Shown here: piece after piece, positions 34,140 to 42,850 of the stretch
Layout of the letters: the number at the start of each line of letters is the position of its first letter
Position numbering within the stretch: position 1 is the stretch's first letter
Assembly: GCA_038373885.1 (NCBI GenBank)
Contig: JAWZYV010013174.1
Location: 682,001 to 746,000 of the forward strand
Direction: 5' to 3'
Origin: Cheiracanthium punctorium
Taxonomy: Eukaryota > Arthropoda > Arachnida > Araneae > Cheiracanthiidae
Length of the DNA stretch: 64,000 nucleotides
The notes under the pieces: model-generated
Databases searched by the model: none
What the model was told of the DNA's origin: nothing
The model's input: only the letters and a program-made list of their open reading frames with translations
Program-made: the position numbers and the translations under genes

Positions 34140-34316
34140 CATTGGCGCCGGCAGAATATTTCCCAGGGGGGGGGGAAAGACTACTCAAGGGGGAGGCAAA
34201 GACTACTTCAACGTATGGTTACCATGTTGGAGAGAGCAAAAAAGCAAGGGAAAACACTGCACACAAAAATCCAGGGGGGCATTGCCCCCCCTTGCCCTAT
34301 GCTGCCGGCTCCCATG
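34140..34316. mobile_element. hAT-type MITE, 177 bp, nested in copy A
   Basis: Ends CATTGGCGCCGGCAG and, inverted, CATGGGAGCCGGCAG. Perfect 8-bp TSD AACATGAG at 34132-34139 and 34317-34324. G-rich left and C-rich right inner flanks as in the 27616 MITE. The corresponding place in copy B has no insert. Confidence 0.88.
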
Positions 34317-34553
34317 AACATGAGTGTTGCGATATTGAAAGTTTTAAAACGTGTACTGCTTTTAAGTTTACATTATGCTTATTTCGCTATTAGTAGAGTC
34401 TATAAATCAGACATAACATTGTTTTAATTTTGATTCATCCCATGAAAAATAAAAGATGCAGATCGACATCGGGCAATACTGATCAATCTCGCCAAAAAAC
34501 GGCGTGACAACCATAACAGTCACTTCAAACTTTAGTCATGTAACCTCGAGTCA

Positions 34554-34622
34554 GATTGGGATGGTGGTTAGGACGCTGGCTTCCCACAACTTAGGCCCCG
34601 AGATCGATCGCGGACGCTAGAC
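34554..34622 (+). repeat. tRNA-like module in copy A
   Basis: ATGGTGGTTAGGACGCTGGC is box-A-like, and GAGATCGATCGCGG lies where box B is expected. The same place in copy B holds a clearer tRNA-like sequence. Flanks (CACTTCAAACTTTAGTCAT; CAACAGATTAAAA) are shared, so the module belongs to the element. Confidence 0.6.
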
Positions 34623-35229
34623 GGCAACAGATTAAAATAACTTGAGGTTTCAGCGTAGAGGGGAAAATGCGTGGAAAAATAAAATATATGGGGCGAGTTC
34701 GCCGCCCCATGTATTTAGGAAAATTTTTTTAGGAAAATTTTTTAGAGTGTAGTAAGTTTGAATTAAGCTTGCTATTTCAAGCTTGATTCAATCTTGCTAT
34801 ACCAAGCTTAATGGAAGTTGGGCAAGTGTAAGCTTGAACACTTGATTCAAGCTTGCATTAAGCTTACACGCTTGAAATTTTCAAGCGAAATGCAAGTTTA
34901 TTGACTTGATAAATCAAGCTTACTCCAAGTTTGATGCAAATTTGCTGTTCTGTGTGGGGAAGATGCATTTTTAGTCGATATCACATTTTTTGCCATATTG
35001 GCACAGCTGTTTCTATTACCGGAACCATCTCCTGTATATCAGTAAGGCCATTAAGAAAACAGCAGTACGCATCGGCTGTGCATCAATACACTTTTTACAT
35101 GCTCAATTGGAATTTGTGTTGTTTGAAACAAAACATATAGTTATGATAAGCGTTACAAGTGTATTTCTTTGCACAACTAAAGTCAAAAATGCTGGTTCAG
35201 TTCAATTACCAAGAGGTTACGCAACTTTT

Positions 35230-35511
35230 ATTGGGAAATAATCACAACAAGGCGTTTATGCATGGACGAGATTATACGGTTTAATGTGTCTATAGAACTT
35301 TTTATCCATTCCTGCCGTAAATAAGCTTTTTAACTGTTGTATATTGAGGGGGACGACGTTGGGTCATTTTCCTTTTAAGAATTCCCCAAATATTCTCGAT
35401 TGGAGGAGGATCTGGACTTGCTGCTACCCAATCTGTAACAGGGACACATTTTGAACGTACTTATGTCTGCTATCTTCGCTATTAGAGACCTTGCGTTACG
35501 TTCTTGGAAAA
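35230..35511 (-). pseudogene. older Tc1-like transposase, C-terminal part
   Basis: Minus strand: VPVTDWVAASPDPPPIENIW followed by GILKRKMTQRRPPQ. The NPIENIW-type block (here PPIENIW) with its Glu is the third catalytic residue of Tc1 DDE transposases. Just upstream (minus sense), FQERNARSLIAKIAD resembles FQQDNARPHTAKIV with the second catalytic block. The gene is cut by the TA-flanked Tc1 element 35514-38491 and continues at 38494. Confidence 0.75.
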
Positions 35512-35773
35512 TACACTGCTCAAAACAATTAATGGATATTGTAAGTTTTATATAAATAAAGATATAAGCGAAATTTTTTTTGCCGAAAATGGAAGAAGAG
35601 AATCACTAATGCAAATTTTTCTGATTTTCAAACTGTGGAGTATGCTAATTTTGAGTTCGACGTCAAAAATGTCGCTTCATTGGCAGCGAATGAAATTGGA
35701 CTTTCAACTGAATAAAAGACAATGAAGACAAGGATGATCGGCATTCAGTGACTGCTTTGTTTCGATGAATACG

Positions 35774-36112
35774 ATGTCTCAGCGAAGTCATTTAACCGAT
35801 TCAGAAGCTTGGAGAGTTTTCGGTAGGTTAGAAGGGGGCCAAACTCAAGCCGAAGTAGCGCAAGCCTTGGAGTGTAACGAAGTGTGATTTTCAGGATCTG
35901 GAACCGGTTTTTGGCGACTGGAAGTGCAGGCCGAAGACCAGGGCAAGGTCGTAGATGGGCAACAATGCCCAATGAAGAGCGTTATTTAGTGTTAACGGCT
36001 CGGAGACACCGGAATATGAACGCAACTCTTCTCCAACAACGCCTTCACTCGGCTACTGGTACCACGGTTTCAACTCAGACTGCCCGAAACCGGCTCCATC
36101 GTGTAGGTCTGT
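35774..36112 (+). pseudogene. Tc1-like transposase, N-terminal part
   Basis: ATG at 35774 begins MSQRSHLTDSEAWRVFGRLE followed by GGQTQAEVAQAL, a paired-like helix-turn-helix. A frameshift near 35870 leads to RIWNRFLATGSAGRRPGQGR (linker with GRPR-like AT hook), then RHRNMNATLLQQRLH and RNRLHRVGL, the second HTH. The CDS stops at the copy B insertion (36113) in the middle of GLYARRP and resumes at 37566. Confidence 0.9.
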
Positions 36113-37563
36113 CCCAGACAGCACAGAAAACTTGCATCAATCTTGCAGCAAGCTTGATTTATCAAGTCAATAAACTTGAATTAAGCTTGAAAATTTCAAG
36201 CCTGTAAGCTTAATGCAAGCTTGAATCAAGTGTTCTAGTTTACACTTGCCCAGCTTGCATCAAGCTTGACATTTCAAGCTTAATTTCAAGCTTAAAAAAT
36301 TTTAACCCCAAACAATTTCCTAAATACACGGGGCGCCGGTCGGCGAACTCGCCCCACATATTTTACTTTGCCACACATTTTTCCCCTCTACGCTGAAATT
36401 TCAATTTAATTTAATCTGTTTCCATCGAGTGTTTGTGGCTGGAATAGAATCTTTGAGTTAGCAGTCGAGCACGCTATCCATTCAGCCACTAAGCCTTGTG
36501 CAGCTATGACTAAAGTTTGAAGTGACTTATCACGCTGTTTTCTCGCCAGATTGATAAGTGGGCGATGTGTTATTTGTTTCTTTTATTTTTCCATGAGATG
36601 CATCAAAATTAAAATAATGTTATGTGTGATTTAGAGACTCTACTAATAGGGAAATAAACATAATGTAAACTTAAGAGCAGCAGACGTTTTAAAACTTTCT
36701 GTACCGCAGCACTCATGAGCAATACTGCTGGCCAAAATCGAGACAAACGACTGATTTTGAAATCAATTTCGTAGTATAATTGTATTTTATTTTGAAGAAT
36801 TTCCATATTTGGAAATATAGAATGGGTTTACTTACTTAACACAAATTTTGTGTTAAGTAATCTGAAATCAAAGAAACAGATAGTTAAACGTTACTTCGAA
36901 ATGCTATATTACAGTTGCTAACATGTATGGAATACAAACACTTTAGTCATTTTTGTAAATATTTCTTAAAATAACAAATAATTGAAATTTTTTGCTATTT
37001 TTTAACGCTAAAAATTCTCTTTACAAATGTGGTGAGTTATTTTCCTGTATATTGGTATGCTATATCGATATAGAGCATTTCAAAGAATTAAAAATAAGTT
37101 TAAATTAATTTATACAAATGTAAATTTGAATTATTTTCGTTGTTCATACTTTATAATTAAAAAAATTATTTAACATCTGAATTTTTTTTTATCCTTTGTA
37201 ATTTTATTTTAAAACTACAAAAGTGTAAGATGTAAGATTTTTGGGCCCTAAAATCTGTAGGCCCTGGGCAGTTGCCCCGTTTGCCCTGCCGGTAATATGG
37301 CACTGGTAATAAAATAAAACACATCTTTTACGAACTTTCAGCAAATTTGAGGACGCTAGACAATTAATGTCCATTCTCTTTCACAAATGGCGCCATCACT
37401 GCGCACTTTGAAAGCTTAAATCAAGCTGTATTTAAACTTGACAATTCAACATGACTCCTGCAAGCTTGCTGCCAGCTTAAAATGAGTTGAACTGTCAAGC
37501 TTGCATTAATACGTCAAATTCAAGGAAATGTCAAGCTTGATTTAAGCTTACGTGCTGTCTGGG
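36113..37563 (+). mobile_element. AAGCTT-rich TIR element, copy B
   Basis: Perfect 12-bp TIRs CCCAGACAGCAC / GTGCTGTCTGGG and a 2-bp TSD GT (36111-36112, 37564-37565). Removing the element plus one GT restores GGTCTGTATGCTCGCCG, i.e. the expected GLYARRP of the host Tc1 gene, so the boundaries are exact. Dozens of AAGCTT/CAAGCTTG motifs crowd both ends; the middle contains a tRNA-like module (36432-36496, minus), a GGGGCG...CGCCCC palindrome near 36330 and AT-rich filler. No coding capacity found. Superfamily uncertain. Confidence 0.9.
36432..36496 (-). repeat. tRNA-like module in copy B
   Basis: Minus strand: CTTAGTGGCTGAATGGATAG (box A) ... CGACTGCTAACTC (anticodon-arm-like, GCT triplet) ... 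GATTCTATTCCAGCCAC (box B, T-arm-like). Without introns or CCA. It resembles the head of a tRNA-derived SINE or a decayed tRNA gene captured by the element. Confidence 0.65.
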
Positions 37564-37565
37564 GT

Positions 37566-38250
37566 ATGCTCGCCGACCGATGGTATGTGTTAGACCAAGG
37601 CATCGTCGCGACCGCAGGGAGTGGGCAACAGAGCATGTGAACTGGAGGAGAAATGAATGGAGCAATGTTCTTTTTTCTGACGAGTCCCGTTTTTCAGTTC
37701 ATCCTGATAATAGGCGTATTTTCATCTGGAGGGACCGTGGCAGTAGGAATAATCCTGCGTTCGTGCACGAAAGTGTCAGCTTTGGCGGTGGGGGAGTGTT
37801 GGTGTATAGTGGCATCTCCTTTGACAGGCGCACAGACCTCTACATCATTCGAGATAGACCTCTGACTGGTCGCCGATATAGGGATGAGATCCTTAGACCT
37901 ACTGTAGTCCCTTACGCTCCAGCAATCGGAGATGACTTCATTTTAATGGACGATAACTGCAGGCCACATCGTGCTAACCTTGTGGAGGATTTCCTTTTCG
38001 AGGAAGGAATCGTACGAATGGAATGACCAGCGTGTTCTCCAGACATGAATCCAATAGAGCACGTTTGAGACGCTCTAGGAAGACGAGTTGCTATCCGCCA
38101 ACCACCCCACAAACTCTCCAAGAACTGGAAAGAGCTCTTCTGGTTTAGTGGGACAGAATACCCCAACTCGTGATTAATAGCCTCATTGATTCCATGCCTC
38201 AAAGGTGTTCAACGATGCTGGCCGTCCGTGGAAACAATACCCCCTGCTGA
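37566..38250 (+). pseudogene. Tc1-like transposase, catalytic part
   Basis: Continues RRPMVCVRPRHRRDRREWAT, NVLFSDESRF (first catalytic Asp), FIWRDRGSRNNP, GGGGVLVYSGIS, FILMDDNCRPHRANLV (second Asp), then, after W-to-stop changes (TGG to TGA at two places), SPDMNPIEHV (third residue, Glu). A frameshift in the proline run near 38102 leads to LQELERALL, SLIDSMPQRCSTMLAVRGN and a stop at 38248-38250. The total length would be normal for Tc1 (about 340 residues). Stops and shifts make it inactive. Confidence 0.93.
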
Positions 38251-38493
38251 AAATGATTTCCTTTGAAGAAAACACCTTTTCTTATTCATTTTTTCTAATA
38301 TGCACAAATTGTGTTTTTTTTTTCCTTTTCTACACAAATGCGTAATAAAATGCATTTTTTTCTGCCAAACATGCGTAATTTATTCTCATATAACCTACTA
38401 CGTCTGTCGACCATGTATCAATCAGCTAAAAAGTTTCCCAGCCACAAGATCCACCTAAAATCGCAATATCCTTTAATTGTTTTGAGCAGTGTA

Positions 38494-38690
38494 TATTTTT
38501 TTTTTTTGTGCCAAACGATTTCTGCTCTAACAGACGTATATTAATTTCAAGAATGCGTATACAGTCTTAAACCTCTATTGTGCCCGTATAAGAATGCAAA
38601 TTACGTTCTCTATTCGCTTACAAACAGCCCCACACCATCACAGAGCTTACTTTAATGTCTTCAGATACGACGAAAACTTCACATCTCAAA
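38494..38690 (-). pseudogene. older Tc1-like transposase, middle part
   Basis: Minus strand: SSVMVWGC, stop, ANRERNLHSYTGTIEV, stop, DCIRILEINIRLLEQKSFGT. It follows the Tc1 pattern GGSVMVWGCFS...G.L..I.GTM....Y..IL...L. The text then runs into the TA site of the younger Tc1 (38492) and continues at 35511 with FQERNARS. Confidence 0.75.
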
Positions 38691-38699
38691 TTAAAGATC

Positions 38700-40134
38700 A
38701 TTCTCATAATTGTTTTCAAAAATTAGCAATTAAATTAAAAAACCAATTAAACTTAAAAACGACAAATAAACTTAAAAACCAAAAGTGGAAAGCGTATTTT
38801 CAAATAATTTTTCGTTTAAAAGGCTAATTCTCAAACTTTGTTTTTATAGTAAAAAGCTGTTATCACATATAAACGAAGACTGTTATGACACTTTTAAAGG
38901 TAAATAACAAGTTTTTTTCAGCTGCATGAGTTCGAAAAAAATTACCAAAATTCAACTTAGGAAATTTCAATAACATCCAAGTATTATTTTGTGTAACGGC
39001 AAACAAACATAAAATATCGGCAAACGAAAACGTGTATGTCAGTGTGTAGGATTTACACATACACATGTGTTAAAATCATTTATTCAAAATTAAAGCATCG
39101 GCCCATATCTACGTCAATTCAAAACTGCGAAAAATTTTAAAGAATCAGTTTCACAGCGGAAACAAAAACGTGTACTTATATGTACAGCTGCGGAAAAAAG
39201 GGCCGCTTGTACTTTAATGGGGCATCGTTCGGCGTACAGCTAAGTTATATATATATCAATTGCTTACGATTGGCATACACTTTAACTTGCTATGCATAAA
39301 AATTGCATAAGGGGACATCTCCATATTAAAATTCGCACCAAACTCTCCCCCCCCCTACCCCCCAAACAGCAACTCCTAGATATCACTTCATATTAAAAAA
39401 AAATTAGCTCATTTCAAAACTGGATACCAATTTTCAATAAATTTCAACTGAAAACGACTGAAAATGAGTGAGTTATAAGCTTCCAAAATCCCCCTCCCCA
39501 TATGTTAAAATATTTTTTTTATACTTTAATTCATATCTCATATGATATTGATAATAAGAAGCTGATTTTTATTCGTACTATTAGAACTAAACGAACCAAG
39601 CATAATTTACTATTCGTATAATTTTTAATAATAAATTAATATGCATTATGTATTATTAAATTAATATTCAAAAAATTATGAATATCGACCGATGGAAATA
39701 GATGTAGAAAGTGATGTTACATGACTGTGCAAAATTTCAAATTTTTATGTTCTTTAGCTTAATTTATATTAAATAAAATGCATTATTTTCAGTAGTTAAG
39801 GGACCATATATAAATTTAATAACTGATAATTTTTTGAAAATTGCGTAAAATAAACGTAAAAGTAGATTTCTTTTGCACAAAACTAGTAAAAATTAGCGGT
39901 ATTAAAAAAGAAACAAATTTTGAAGCAAATAAATTGGAGGTTTGCACAGTTTGATGGTGATTGTAAAGCGCGTCTATTATTGTGTCCGCTACTATTCCAC
40001 CCCCTCCCCCACAAATAAAATATTTTCCACGTATAGAATTAGATGCAGTAGATGTATGTCTTCCAGTACAGCGTCTTATTTCCGAAAAGTTAACATCTTC
40101 AACATTACAGGAATGCATTTGATCTTTTTTTTTT
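38700..40134. other. AT-rich stretch, no gene seen
   Basis: No TE domain or RNA recognised. C homopolymers at 39346-39365 and 40003-40010. Frames at 38594-38827 (plus) and 39816-40118 (minus) look random. Confidence 0.5.
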
Positions 40135-40180
40135 AATTATCTGAAATATCAGGTCTTTGGACTTGGTATTTCAGATAATT
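40135..40180. repeat. 14-bp-arm perfect hairpin
   Basis: AATTATCTGAAATA (40135-40148) and TATTTCAGATAATT (40167-40180) with an 18-base loop. It lies just before the left copy of the 80-bp direct repeat. Confidence 0.9.
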
Positions 40181-40187
40181 GTTGGTT

Positions 40188-40267
40188 TCAAATTTTTTAT
40201 CGTTTACGCCTACCGGACGGTGGTTGTCACGTGGGGCAGTGGCTTATGAGTGCTCATATTTTACTCA
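40188..40267 (+). repeat. 80-bp direct repeat, copy 1
   Basis: GTTTACGCCTACCGGACGGT, GGTTGTCACGTGGGGCAGTG and GCTTATGAGTGCTCATATTT run on without a change; identical to 41033-41112 apart from one or two length changes in a T/A run. The two copies bracket 765 bp of non-repeated DNA. Confidence 0.95.
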
Positions 40268-41032
40268 TACACCTCATACTTTATCAAACTTTATCATATT
40301 TACCTCATACTTTATCAAACATTCAACAAACATTCAAAATCACATTTCTCTCTAAACTTTCATCTTACTATAAATTAGAATGCCGCCAAAAGTATGATAA
40401 AAAATATTGCACACTGCAGACGATAATATTAAAAGAAGAAAGTGAAATAACTAAGACGGTGATAATATTGGGTTGGCAAATAAATAAATTTTCAGTCATG
40501 GAATCATTCTTCAAGTTCAACAGTAGCTGAGTAACATTTATGATTCTTGTCAGAACAACAGATAACAGATTCTCACTCCTGGCAACATTTCACCTGTCTA
40601 AGAGAACCTTCAAATATTCGATAACAGTTTCAAAATTAGAAAGATATTCAAAATCGTAAGCAGTCGTTTCGCATTTTTTCTTTAAATCATGTATATGGAC
40701 CAAGCACTGTGACGAAGTTCACATATTTTTCGCGTCTTAAAATAATGTTCCTATGTTTCGTCTTTCTAAATCAAAATTTCGTTTTCCGTATTAATCTCTC
40801 TCCACTTTGTTTTTTCGGCTCGATAAAATATTCTTTCCTTTTGCGCGACGCTATGTCTGGGATTTTTCGGGGTTTCCCTTCTAAATTAATTTCGCTTTAG
40901 CATATGCTGTGTTAGTTCATAGCGTCTCCCGGTCTTCCGTCGGTGTTTTCTCACGGGGTTGTAGCCTTACGTATTGGCATCCGCCAAATTCTGGCACTTC
41001 TGTCTTGGCATCAATCATTTAATCCGTTTGTT

Positions 41033-41112
41033 TCAAATTTTTATATCGTTTACGCCTACCGGACGGTGGTTGTCACGTGGGGCAGTGGCTTATGAGTGCT
41101 CATATTTTACTC
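41033..41112 (+). repeat. 80-bp direct repeat, copy 2
   Basis: Second copy of 40188-40267. The sequence then continues with GCCAACCTGTAGAGAGCTGG. The near-identity implies a recent duplication, LTR-like recombination product or assembly overlap. Confidence 0.95.
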
Positions 41113-41870
41113 GCCAACCTGTAGAGAGCTGGCAGTTTTGTAGGAAGATTTGACAAGACTTCTCGATTGCTCTCCGTCAGAGGAGGTTGTTTTCTTTTTT
41201 ATGGAACTCCTGCATGCAGTGTGGCCGGAACAGTTAGATATGTTCCTGGTGTTCTTTTTATGAAGCAATGTGCGGTGCGTAATTGAACTTGTTTTCTTTA
41301 ATAACTTTTTTGTGAAGATACCTACAATAAAGTGCAGCTTTTTTGTGTATTCCAGTTGTCCGTCAGTTTTTCTCAAATACCTTTTGTACACTATACGTCA
41401 TGTGAGCGGCCGAGGGAACGTTTCTCTTAATCGTCCTCCGACAAAGCACGTTTTGGAGTCACGATTCATTTGGACCACTGACTAAATATTCTAATTTGAT
41501 ATTCTCAGTACAGAAAACTTTAAGACTAGAAACAGTATTTTCCCTGTAAATAATATTTATTTCTTTTAACTATCGCGAGCGAAATTAACGAAAGTTGAAA
41601 AGTTCGGAACCTACAAATAGCGTGTTTCAATTTGCAGAAAGTCCCCTAAAATCGCGCAAAAAAGAATTCTCAATATCTCCAGAAATTATCGTAGAATATT
41701 GGTGAAAATTTATATTTAGGGTAATTTGAAGGTTTTCTTTCGGTTATTATAAAGTCAAAGTAGGACGTTGCCATTGAGAAAAACGAAGTTGATGCGGAAT
41801 TAATTATAAGTTAATTTAGAATTAACTGCAGAATTAAGACGGCCCCTATGCAAATTAAATTAATAGTAAA
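41113..41870. other. stretch without recognised gene
   Basis: Slightly richer in G and C than average to about 41480. Overlapping frames at 41107-41391 (minus) and 41270-41485 (plus) show no known motif. Confidence 0.45.
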
Positions 41871-41879
41871 TTAAAATAT

Positions 41880-42359
41880 ACTTTATTTACAAACGAATGG
41901 TGTATATAACTTTGCTGTACGACGAACGACGTACAGCAAAACTCCAAATAAAGGGCAAGTGGGCAGTTCTTTTTTCCGTAGCTGTACATCTGGAACGAAG
42001 AGGTGAAGAACCATGTGCTTGCAACAAAATGGATCGTTTGCTTCACCCTTCTTCCTAATAAACATTCGGCCAATAATCACACATGCAACCTGAAAAATAA
42101 ATTCATCTGACCACAGTATCTTTTTTTCACTGAATTGGAGTTCAGCTAACGCATTAGATTTCGCCCACGCAATGCGGCGACGTTTATTCGATGAAATGAG
42201 AAATGCTTTACGTCTTACTTTGTGTAATGCGTATACACATCTTTTGATACATCGGCGTACAGTTGCTTAGGAGATGAACTTTTCAAAACTTTGTTTTTCG
42301 CAAGTGACAAGATCTGCAACTGCCAAATGCCTATTTTTACGAATGTATTGACGAAGTAA
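41880..42359 (-). pseudogene. Tc1-like transposase, catalytic part (3' of the MITE)
   Basis: Minus strand from 42356: LRQYIRKNRHLAVADLVT, ATVRRCIKR, KAFLISSNKRRRIAWAKSNA, KKILWSDEFIFQ (WSDE carries the first catalytic Asp), RKKGEANDP. This matches the HTH-to-first-Asp segment of Tc1-like enzymes. Interrupted by stops and by loss of the C-terminal half near 41880. A TA-type end was not located. The frame continues upstream at 42691 once the inserted MITE is removed. Confidence 0.8.
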
Positions 42360-42687
42360 AGCCGAATTCATACTGGCCGTACCGCACCGCTAAGACGCCG
42401 CAATGACGTCACGTGGCGGAGCAACACGGCCCCCGCGCGGTGAGCCGCGCGGGGGGCCGTGGAGTTGACGGGGTGAGCGCCGAGGGTTTGCGCAATATTT
42501 GGCAAGAACAGATATTCCGCAGCGACCGCAAAGCTACAGCCAATTACAGAAGACACAGCAGAGCTACAGCCAATTACAGTGCATTTACTTGCGGCACCGC
42601 AAGCTCGCCGCGCGGACAGCCAACGGTCCAAAACGGCGAAACAGTACGGCATGGTTGAGGTGCGGCGCGGCAGGTATGAATCCACCT
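42360..42687. mobile_element. Harbinger-type MITE, CpG-rich, 328 bp
   Basis: TIRs AGCCGAATTCATACTGGCCG and, inverted, AGGTGGATTCATACCTGCCG. 3-bp TSD TAA at 42357-42359 and 42688-42690; PIF/Harbinger elements favour TWA targets. Far richer in CpG than the surroundings. Internal hairpin GGCCCCCGCGCGG / CCGCGCGGGGGGCC at about 42428-42458 and a repeated AGCTACAGCCAATTACAG. Removal of the insert restores the Tc1 frame (ETR-LLRQYIRK), proving its boundaries. Open frames inside it on both strands are due to GC content, not genes. Confidence 0.88.
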
Positions 42688-42690
42688 TAA

Positions 42691-42800
42691 GCGTGTTTCC
42701 TGATCTGCCAAAATTAGTTTACGAATAGGAACTTTTCCTAAAAGGCTATTTCCTGTTGTAGTGAATCGTTTTACAATACTATTTATTCACTGCAGGTTGT
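42691..42800 (-). pseudogene. Tc1-like transposase, N-terminal part (5' of the MITE)
   Basis: Minus strand: IVKRFTTTGNSLLGKVPIRK followed by LILADQETR, then the MITE. The GR/GK-rich linker between the two helix-turn-helix motifs is recognisable. Upstream of 42800 the frame degrades. Confidence 0.65.
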
Positions 42801-42850
42801 GTCAAGTGGAACGTTCGGCTAATTTGGTGCTGCGAAACATTACTTTGGTG

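Larger units (their letters stand above)
33738..34958 (-). mobile_element. AAGCTT-rich TIR element, copy A
   Basis: Left end CCCAGACAGCCCATAAGCTT; right end, inverted, CCCACACAGAACAGC. Flanking dinucleotide GA on both sides (33736-33737, 34959-34960). Both subterminal regions are packed with CAAGCTT / AAGCTTG motifs. It aligns end to end with copy B (36113-37563) in the opposite orientation. It contains a hAT-type MITE (34140-34316), a tRNA-like module (34554-34622) and a GGGGCGRGTTCGCC palindrome near 34690. No transposase found. 2-bp non-TA TSDs and subterminal repeats might suggest an EnSpm-like group; unproven. Confidence 0.82.
35514..38491 (+). mobile_element. Tc1-like transposon, 2978 bp, interrupted by copy B
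   Basis: 28-bp TIRs with one mismatch begin CACTGCTCAAAACAATTAA at 35514 and end at 38491 inverted. TA TSD at 35512-35513 and 38492-38493. Without the 1451-bp copy B and its 2-bp TSD the element is about 1525 bp, normal for Tc1. It is inserted in an older Tc1-like gene on the other strand. Confidence 0.93.

Noticed and set aside
33811..34188. 125-codon minus-strand frame
   Set aside because: It crosses an A homopolymer, the terminus of copy A and the end of a nested MITE; it is composite and not a gene.
40188..41112. LTR retrotransposon with 80-bp LTRs
   Set aside because: No TG...CA ends, primer-binding site, polypurine tract or gag/pol coding between the repeats.
42368..42690. Overlapping 63-105-codon frames on both strands
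   Set aside because: They are inside the CpG-rich Harbinger-type MITE and are open because stop codons are rare in GC-rich DNA.
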